This document shows, in pieces, positions 56,151-64,000 of a stretch of 64,000 bases of DNA; the first letter of the stretch is position 1; every line of letters starts with the position of its first letter. Origin of the DNA: Otatea glauca (Eukaryota > Streptophyta > Magnoliopsida > Poales > Poaceae); the NCBI GenBank assembly GCA_036346275.1, contig CM070722.1:20173336-20237335 (forward strand), read 5' to 3'. Made by a program: the position numbers and the translations under genes. The notes under the pieces are model-generated. The model was given only the letters and a program-made list of their open reading frames with translations, was not told the origin of the DNA and did no database searches.

Positions 56151-57160
56151 GGACACTTGTTAGCAAAATTTCCTGGCTCATTGCAAGCATAGCAACGTTT
56201 GACAGCAGACTGTTGATTCCCTCCTGGTGCATTATTCCCCTTAGCTGGCGTCTGGAAATTCTGATTAGGAGGGCGAGGTGCAGGGGTTGGCGTCTTATTT
56301 GTGACTTGCAGCTGAAACCTAGCAAACTGTTGTAGTGAAATCCTCAATTTGAACTGGTTTGGTTGCCCTCCTTGGTTAGCCATCCTGCACTTGCGATCCT
56401 CACCAAGCTCTTTGCGTTTATCCTCCAAAATCAAAGCCTTGTTAACCAATTCTTGAAATTCAGGAAAGTTATGGGTGATCAATCCCACTTCCAGTACAGA
56501 GTTTAATCCTTTCATAAAGCGTGACTCTAGCCTTGTCTATAGCCACATCCTCTGGAGCATATTGAGCTAACTTAGTAAATTTGTCCAAGTAATCAGCCAC
56601 TGACTGGCCGCCTTGCTTCAAAGCTCTAAATTCCTCCTTGAGGTCCATCATGCCTTCAGGAACATGGTACTGACAAAAACAGCAGTAAACTCATCCCATC
56701 TGATCTCCTGTGGGGCTTCATGTGCGGCACAATAGTTCTCCCACCATTCTGCAGCAGTTCCTTCTAGCTGATGAGAGGCATAAAGCACCTTCTCATTTCC
56801 TTCACACTAAGTAATGTGCAGCTTTCTCTCAATCGTCCTAAGCCAATCATCGGCTTCCAAGGGGTTGACATTGCCTGAGAATGTCGGCAGACGAGTCCTC
56901 ATGAAGTCAGACAGTTTGGAATAAGGGTGTGGTCCATTGCTACCATGTTGAACACTGTTGTGGTTGATAGCTGCTTGGCTGGTCATACCCTGCATCTGTT
57001 GCTTCATTGTTTGCATAAGCTGGGTCTGCGCTGCAAGAAAAGCTCCCAAATTCTGCATGTCTACAGGCGATGAGGGTTGTGGTGGTACTCCATCATTGGG
57101 GTTTTCATTATGGCGAAGACCACTTCCTGTAGCACCATTGTTGCCACGAGTGTTCGCCAT
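56147..57160 (-). pseudogene. G1 gag
   Basis: Starts with an ATG at 57160 (MANTRGNNGATGSGLRHNEN). Early codons run to the FSGNVNPLEADDWLRTIERK block (57160-56807). After a stop, gag core codons continue in shifting frames to 56515-56147 (HNFPEFQELVNKALILEDKR). The zinc knuckle CYACNEPGNFANKCP keeps three cysteines, but the histidine position is asparagine. At least three stops are present. Confidence 0.82.
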
Positions 57161-57430
57161 CTGCCATTTGCTTCTTGGTTAGGAAAGGTAGATGTATCAT
57201 AGATAAGACGCAAGAATTTCTAAGGTGGGGAAACAGGTTAAACCCAAATTTATCAACTTTATTAATACTTTGTATGGTTGCTTACAAAAGCCTAAAGGAT
57301 ATGCAACACATACTGCACACTCAGCAATCAAAGATCCAAACTAAGCACACAACCTTAACGACTGCTAAAAAGGTAAAGACTATCTAAAGACGCGACTCAA
57401 CACTTGAGTCTCAACCCAACTCTAAGACTC

Positions 57431-58180
57431 TCACTCCTCTGGCTCGTACTCGACCTCCTCTGGGTCCTCCTCATCTTCTTCATCTCCCTCTACTGGCTCT
57501 TGAACGCCCTGAGCTCCCTGAGCTACTTGGCCTTCAGCCTCTTGCAAAGCCTCCTCTAGCTCAGTGACCACCTCAGCGGTTGCGGCACGAGTCTCCTCAA
57601 GCTCCTGCTCTATTACCCTCAGCGCCTCGTACACCATCTCTAGCTCCTGGGTGGTCTCTCTCATGTGCTCCTCCTGGGCGAGAGCAAACTCCGTAAGGTG
57701 TACCGCAGTGGCACACTCGTCATCCTCGATCCATCAACGTCGGCTCGCTCGTACAGTAGGGTGAAGCTTGAACACCGTGTCGTGAAGCTCATCAGCGTAG
57801 TCATGGCAGATGCGGCGAAATGCAAGTCGAGCAGCCTCCTGAATCCCAACTTCGTACGAGAACCTCCTCACGTTGATGTGAACTGGTCTGTTGGCGCTCT
57901 CTTTCTCTCGGGCGTAGATAATCAACTTGTAGATGAACCCTCGGTGCACAACATTGACTGACCAGGGGCCTTCTCGGTAAAGGGGATGATAGAAACCTCC
58001 AAGTATCTGAAGAACTCTCCACAACTCCTTGGCAAAGCCACCCTCTCTCTCCTCAAAGGTCGGGGAGATCGGCATCTGCTCCACAAAGAACTTTAAATAA
58101 TTCCTCAACCCGAAACGGCAAGAGAAAACGGTAAATTCAGCAAAGGCGAGAAGTAGATAATAAGAAGAGTCAAGAGTGCC
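57431..58180 (-). pseudogene. Extra ORF between primer site and gag of G1
   Basis: One minus-strand frame is open from about 58180 to 57431 except for a single TGA at 57734 (CGA-to-TGA would explain it). The upstream part reads CRFGLRNYLKFFVEQMP, GPWSVNVVHRGFIYKLIIYA and AARLAFRRICHDYADELH; the end is a heptad-rich acidic coiled coil (EALRVIEQELEETRAATAEV) finishing with EYEPEE. No ATG was found at the beginning. It matches no gag or pol domain I know. It lies on the coding strand in the leader, where chromoviruses normally have no gene. Confidence 0.6.
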
Positions 58181-58274
58181 TTGTTAGTCAAATTTAGATT
58201 TTTCATTAGAAAATAGTTTTGGACACACCTAGGACATCACCATGCTATCTAGGGCCAAGACCTACCGTCAGTAT

Positions 58275-58286
58275 GCTCAGATACCA
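58275..58286 (-). other. Primer binding site of G1
   Basis: The minus strand reads TGGTATCTGAGC four bases inside the 5' LTR, one change from the initiator-Met complement. Confidence 0.7.
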
Positions 58287-58290
58287 CCTC

Positions 58291-59052
58291 TGTAGGGACC
58301 CGAATACACTGATTCGAGTCCACTGTGTTTACCGCACTAGTCCCAGGATCAACGCTAGTGCACATAGCTTAACATTGGTACATATCACATCATACTCAAC
58401 GATAATAATAATAATAATACTCCATATATTGACATAGCTAAGCGTATGATCTTATGACCAACTTACATTATTAAGCCACGCAAGGCTAGACTTGAAATAT
58501 AAACTAAGAAATAAGCAACGAAAAATTTAAGACGTAGATGACTCATCAGTTCACCACAGGGAACTGACAAGGCCCGCATCCTAATGACTCGTGTCCTCCT
58601 AGAACTCCTCCTCTAACAAAGGTGTAGACTCTTCAACTGTTAATTGTTGTTGTTGGCAAAGGTGAGTACATAGAGCACTCAACAAGTTGTGCACAAAATG
58701 TAATTCTATGTAACTATATGCAAGGCTTATTCCAAAGGAAAAGGATAATATGGCTCTTTTGCAATAAGTAGCATTTATGAATAAATACAATAAATATATT
58801 GTAAAGACTGTAAAGCAAATAACAGCAATAGATATATTCAACATTTCTCAAATAAACCCAGTTTCCAATCCTAAGTCAAGTCCCAACCTCCCATATGGCA
58901 ATTCCGCCATCCCATCCAAGTTTTCCATTTAATTAAGCTAACCCTTAACTGTAATTCCCGAGCGTTGCTCAATACTGCGAGCACAGCTATCTGAATAGAT
59001 TTACACTCTGAAGAGGTGATGCACTTTACCCACACGATACAACCATACAACA
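58291..59052 (-). repeat. G1 5' LTR, proximal part
   Basis: TGTAGGGACCCGAATACAC start, collinear with 36274-37030 of the 3' LTR. It is cut at 59052 by insertion of element E; the remainder is outside the window. Confidence 0.85.
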
Positions 59053-60769
59053 TGTAACACCCCGGCACCTCCAAAGCCCCGAGTGTCACCAAAAACAAAG
59101 AATAAATGACTAAGCAAGAAGATTAACAACAAAGTAGTCATGAAACAAGCTACCAAACAAGTTACAACACAAAACAATTCTAAAACTTCCAAATCCTACT
59201 TAAGAATTTCTGACACCTCCCTAGATATCGGACATCCACTCGCAGACAAACAACAAAATAATCATGATAACATAATAATCATATCATGCATAAGCATAAA
59301 TAACTAGCTGCTACTTTAAATAACGACTACACAATAACAATTTCCATCAACTAATTACAACAACACATAGAATCATAAAGGCTACTTCGGAAGAATTTAG
59401 TTTGGATCAACACAAAGCTTAATCCGCAACCACAAACAAACTGATGTGGATTGATCATGGCATGATGTGAGGGAAGTGAATCTATGTCCCAACCCGCAAC
59501 ACGACTTGAGTACCTAAAAACATTAAACAAACAAGCGTGAGTCCAAGACTCGACAAAGTGCATCCAACAATCATATCGTAAGCAGTTAATGCATTTAACT
59601 CAACAACATACTCATAATTAGTATACAAAACAGCAAGTTCATAAAGCATTTGTATCAATACCATTTACCTCCTTTACCTCATTGCTTATATCAAACACAT
59701 ACCTCAATAAACCTCTTGGGAGGAGTCCACGGCTCTATCCCAAACCACACATCACCATTAACACAATAATCATTATTAGCGATGCAATGCAATATGCATG
59801 CTCATGAATGCATCTTTTCTTTGCACATACCGGTATTGCGAGTGCACACCGTCGATGTGCACCCTCTCAATCCTTCCATCCCGTGGAGGGTGCCTACTCT
59901 TACGGACTCGCTCCCATACACCCGTGTGTATGGGACTACGAGGTAGGACTTTCGTACTCACTACATGTGAGTACAGAGGCCCGCATCAGAATGGGTCGCC
60001 TCTTCCTTTATGAATGCATATATGTAATTTAACATGAGTAAATCATAGATTTCGTTCTCAAAGCCATAACCAATTACATAAGCATTAACATGTCTTCATA
60101 TCCATCAACTCACCGCTCACGTTATCTTATCATACTCATGAGAAAAAATATGGTAACAAGTCATATAAATTCTATTTAGCGGTTAAGTCGCAAAACAATA
60201 ATCAATCAATGCCCTACCAACCACAACCATCATAATGCATTTTCATCATCATCACATGTTCATCATTTTAGACATACCCATAGATACAACCATAATCCTT
60301 AGCAAAGTCAGCATATTTATATTCACGCACAACATCATGGTAATAAGGCTAATCAATTAGTTAGAACAATGAAATAATATTCATTAAGCAAGTTTCGCAA
60401 ACCATATTAGCAACATTTCTTAAATCGATACACTTGCCTCAACCATGGGCGGGGTGGTGTGAGGAAAAGGCCACACCGGAGCTTCTCCACCGAAAACAAT
60501 ATTACGGTTGCATACTCATTCTCGGACACTAAATAAAAACACCACATTACAACGCGCAACTACGCCTAATCCAAACAAGCCCCAAAACCTAATTAAATGA
60601 CCATTTGACGGTAATTAGAAAACGAGCACAACTTCCAAATGGCTAGACCAAAATTAGATTTCATGTGATCAAAAATGTCCACAAGAGGATAAACTACCAT
60701 CATGATACAGCCATTTAAACAGGGATACTTAAAAGTCCCCAAATCATAACCTAAACCTCAGCCTTCCAC

Positions 60770-61590
60770 TCTGAAATTTCAGCAAACACATTTTCAGGAC
60801 AGCAACTTCTACCTGTCATATCTTTTGATTCTTGAACTCAAATCAAGCAAACAAATACTTTTTCTTGATGTACAGGAAAATCCTAGCTTTCTCTAGGCAA
60901 CAAGAAATTCTAATTCGGCATGCAACTAGCTCAAATCGACAGATGAACAATCAGCCTTACTCTCTGAAATTTCAGCAAACACATTTCTGGACAGCTACTT
61001 CAATCTGTCATATCTTTTGATTGGTTTAACCAAAGTGAGTATTCTTGTGCTCTAATTGACCATAAAAGGATAACCTACCATTTCCCCATATCCATTCATT
61101 CAGAAGATGTGCCAAAAATTCCCAGATTACAGATGAACAGAGACTGTACATTTTAAACCGAACTCAGGACAGTCTATACTAAAATGGGCATAACTTTTAA
61201 TTGGCTAAGTTAAAAATTGAATTCTTAGGCTCTAAATGACCAAAAGAGGATAACCTACAATTACCCCCTAGACATTTATTCAGAAACTGAGCCTAAAGTC
61301 CTCAACTTGCATTTTTAGTTTCAGTTCAGATTCTGAATTTTTCAGCAGATTGCAGTTTTAAGGTAGCAACTTCAAAATAGCATAACTTTTGATTTCTGAA
61401 CCCAAATCAAGCAAACAAGGACATTTTCTTGATCTACAGGAAAAGTTCTAACTTTGTCCAGGCAACCAAAGATTCTAAATCGACATGGAAATAGCCCTAA
61501 ACAACAGTTCAAAATCTCAGCTACCAACATGAACTAAATCAGAGCAGCTCGCACTAAAAAAGTCATAACTTTTAATTGGCTGAATGGAAT
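60770..61590 (+). repeat. Imperfect direct repeats in element E LTR
   Basis: Four or more units share CATA(A/T)CTTTTGATT or CATAACTTTTAATTGGCT, AAATCAAGCAAACAA, CTTGATCTACAGGAAAA and AGGCAACMARAGATTCTAA. Example starts: 60817, 61008, 61190, 61381, 61564. Spacing is about 180-190 bases. Confidence 0.6.
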
Positions 61591-61879
61591 TTTGTGTTCT
61601 TGAACTCTACTGAAACCTAAAAACACGAGCTACAACTTTCTCTACAGCCAACTACTCAGGAAATAATTCTTTCTTGCCCAAAACACAGTGGCAACATTTG
61701 TCTGAGTACAGCTCGAAATCTGAACAGAGTTCCCTCCAACCCTAGATCCATTTTCCCTCCAAAATCCCTAAATCCAAAAACCCTAGAACCATCCCCACCT
61801 ACTAGGACCTCCATTAGCACAGCAAGGAACAACAAAAAGTTGAATCCACTTACCAACAAAGGGAGAAAGAAATGGAAGA

Positions 61880-61935
61880 AGCTGTTGTGCTGCTGATGCT
61901 GCTGCTTGCTTCTCCTTGCTGCTGCTGCTGCTGGC
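61880..61935 (+). repeat. GCT trinucleotide microsatellite
   Basis: GCTGCTGATGCTGCTGCTTGC followed by GCTGCTGCTGCTGCTGG inside element E's LTR. Confidence 0.75.
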
Positions 61936-62287
61936 TCAGAGGGAAGGGGAGGAGGCGCCAGCCATGGGAGGAGCTCGGGAGTGGGGCTGCAGCTGCTGCC
62001 TGGAGGAGGAGGCGCCACCAGGAGGAGGAAGACGCCAGAGAAGAGGAAAAGAAAAGGAGAGGGAGAAGGAAATTGGTAGGTGGGGAAAGAAAAGAGGAAA
62101 AAGAAAAATCAGGTATTCGACACGCCTAGATTTTTTCCCATCTTTTCAGATCATAGGAGAGTCCACCAACACCCCGAATCAAGAATTTTGACTTAAGATA
62201 TTACACTTAAGTAGTTAAGAAAATGAAAATTTCCCAAATAAACCAAGGACATCAAAATAAATGTTTAATTGCAGAACTGGTATTACA

Positions 62288-62303
62288 TTCTCTCCCCCTT
62301 AAT
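62288..62303 (-). other. Polypurine tract of element E
   Basis: The minus strand reads ATTAAGGGGGAGAGAA, directly before the LTR. Confidence 0.75.
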
Positions 62304-64000
62304 GGAATTCGACCCCGAATTCGAAGAACATCAACTACAACAAAACAAAGTTCACAAGGGCTTGCAACTCAAAGCAACCACGCAAGAATTCAAATGAGTC
62401 TAAATGACAAATCAAATTTCCAAGTCCAACTATTAACGAAAGTGATTTGACTCACCTCAGACCAAGCTTTCTCTTCTCAAGACTATATATTCACTCCAAT
62501 TTCTACTTAAATTTGCAAGGGACAAAACTCCCACGCATTCTAGATCCTAATGAACTTCTTGAACAAAGAATCCCACAAGACTTTCTTAACCTTCATCCTC
62601 AATAGATCCACTTAAGGACTCAATCACATTAATTAATATGCCAAATTTCCATATCAAACATATCATACCACTATCGCGAAATACTCTGATGTAATCAGAA
62701 AACTTTCCTTGGTACTACAGCACATTATACCCTTTTTAACTAATGATCCTTCTCAAAAGGATAGCGTACTAACCTCTAACTCAACTCCAATTATCTTTTC
62801 AGCGTAAATCATAAAACTTAAATCTCTTTTCTCACCCTCTTTGCCACGATTCATCTTATTCATGACAGCTAGAACGATACGAGGCTTTTCATTCTAACAC
62901 GCCTCTAAACCAAGTATCAACTAATCACTATTACATTCATTTAAATCTTCCGGGTTCCAACCTCAACCCCAAAGAATCAAATACACATAGTCCCATCTCT
63001 TCCAACAAAAGGGCCATAACCAACCAAGGCCATCGAAGGAAATAGCCCACCTTGGCATAAATTTCCTTGATTGTAAACCACGATATAAAATTCTTTTATT
63101 CTAACCTCTCCTGCATATATCACACCTAGTAACAAATAGTTAAAACAAATGTGCACAACAAAACATTTCACTTCAATTTGACATCACTTTAACAACCAAC
63201 GCTACTTCCAAAAGATTTCGAACCGATATCACAAGTCTCCATCATACTCCACCAATAAACCACTAACGGTCAACGTCTAGCTCATGCTAGGACCAGAGAT
63301 CATTACCAAACCACAAATGGTTCCTTTCCTAAGAGGGTCTCGCCTCACATCCTTTCACTCAAAAACCAAGTCCAAAAGTATAATCCTTTAATATACTCAA
63401 CTCTAGACCATAAACACTCATATTCTTAACTCCAGCTAGAAAGCAAAAGAATTACAATTCTCTTGAGCCAAGTGAACCACATACATCACCTTGAGCCAAA
63501 CACACTAAAATTCATCTTGGAGAGAACTCGACAAAACCCAAAGATCTCTCATTTTCTTTTCCCAAGTCAAAACGCAAAGGAAAAAAAATTCAATTCTTTT
63601 ACACCACATAAACCACTTTTATCATCTTCGAATCAATGTGATAAAATTCACACTGGGGAGAAACTCAAAGTAAAAGAGAGACTCCACACAAATCTTGACG
63701 AAGCCCTCATAAAAAAACCAGAACAAATCGGTTTGCTTTCACCAAAGCAAAACCTCTCACGCTTAACTAAAATCAACGTTTTGGAAGAGGAAACCGATTC
63801 TCAAACCAAACATCTAAGCACCCAACCTGCACATTTTTCTTTCAAGAGGATGGGAAACTTATTCCCAATGAAACCACTTCATCAAGAGAAATCACTTGAC
63901 CCGTAAACCCATAAAAGAAAATCCAACTCGAATCCCACCATTTCTAGTATTCCAATACTTTAGCCATTAAAGATTTCATATTCACAAAATCTCGAAAAGT
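62304..64000 (-). other. Element E internal region, no recognised coding
   Basis: About 1.7 kb of AT-rich sequence. G1's pol ends 40 bases from its PPT; here no integrase, chromodomain or RNase H text could be read in any minus frame. The longest ORF (63463-63906, plus) has no recognisable domain. Either a long 3' non-coding region, a non-autonomous element, or heavy decay. Confidence 0.45.

Larger units (their letters stand above)
59053..62287 (-). repeat. Element E 3' LTR, 3.2 kb
   Basis: Plus-strand edges TGTAACACCCCGGCACC and GAACTGGTATTACA. Contains imperfect direct repeats around TCATATCTTTTGATT (60815-61570), a GCT-rich microsatellite (61880-61935) and a purine-rich stretch (61960-62110). 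ORFs 61656-62191 are repeat-driven. Confidence 0.75.
36274..64000 (-). mobile_element. Element G1: Tekay/Del-type chromodomain Gypsy, nested hosts included
   Basis: 3' LTR 36274-52625 (interrupted by Copia C), PPT at 52626, internal region to 58290, initiator-Met-type primer site, 5' LTR from 58291 (interrupted at 59052 by element E and continuing beyond the window). Domain order gag, protease, RT, RNase H, integrase, chromodomain is chromovirus order. The 3' LTR without C is about 3.07 kb. All coding parts carry stops. It was inserted into LTR L1 of the same LTR family. Confidence 0.85.
59053..64000 (-). mobile_element. Element E: Gypsy-type LTR element, 3' end
   Basis: 3' LTR (59053-62287) plus the start of the internal region, minus orientation, inserted into G1's 5' LTR. 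The LTR ends TGTAAC...ATTACA and is followed by a polypurine tract. The element continues past the right edge, so its class rests on LTR style only. Confidence 0.7.

Noticed and set aside
58403..58420. AATA microsatellite as a notable repeat
   Set aside because: A short ATA/ATAAT run present at the same place in both G1 LTRs; ordinary.
63463..63906. 147-codon plus-strand ORF at the right end
   Set aside because: No domain, AT-rich composition, opposite to the element's coding strand.
1..64000. tRNA, rRNA, CRISPR arrays, operons, Shine-Dalgarno sites
   Set aside because: None seen. The tRNA-like words are retrotransposon primer sites, and the sequence is eukaryotic.

Overview
This window looks like nested-retrotransposon DNA from a grass (Poaceae) nuclear genome. 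No intact host gene can be supported. The grass assignment rests on the element types: SIRE/Maximus-type Copia elements, Tekay/Del-type chromodomain Gypsy elements with about 3 kb LTRs, a Tat-type Gypsy element, and an Ac/Ds-type hAT element carrying a purple acid phosphatase fragment. The species cannot be named from the sequence alone. Element names below (D, A, B, F, L1, L2, G1, C, E) are mine.

Left block, 1-24133. D (1-~4127, minus) is a Tat-like Gypsy element running off the left edge. It sits in the end of the pol gene of Copia element A, whose 3' part is on the plus strand (~4128-7799, closing at 24094-24133). Copia B (7800-24093, minus), of the same family, inserted into A's 3' LTR 35 bp before its end and is flanked by a perfect GGATC target-site duplication (TSD). 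B's gag is split by F (16999-21169), a 4.17 kb solo LTR with a perfect GCTAG TSD. B's integrase is split by a ~0.9 kb retroelement fragment (~13614-14518).

Middle block, 24134-32249. This is less retrotransposon-dense. It holds a GTTTCA-rich repeat field, an Ac/Ds-like hAT element (26566-29226) with Ds-type terminal inverted repeats, an 8-bp TSD (7/8) and a captured purple acid phosphatase fragment, and a decayed plant-mobile-domain gene with its own TATA box.

Right block, 32250-64000. L1 is a Gypsy-type LTR that was entered twice by relatives: by L2, a solo LTR (32904-35707), and by G1, a Tekay-type Gypsy element (from 36274). G1's 3' LTR holds the youngest large element, Copia C (37454-50730, plus). 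C has two 1774-bp LTRs, a perfect TCGCC TSD, a 965-codon open integrase/RT/RNase H frame and a decayed env-like third gene. G1's internal region (52626-58290, minus) encodes chromodomain, integrase, RNase H, RT, protease and gag remnants, plus an unusual ORF between the primer site and gag. G1's 5' LTR is broken by another Gypsy element, E (59053 to beyond 64000).

The order of insertion is readable from interruptions and TSDs: A before B before F and the small insert; A before D; L1 before L2 and G1; G1 before C and E. Nearly all coding regions carry stops, frameshifts or lost metal ligands, so most elements could move only with proteins supplied in trans. C is the least decayed.
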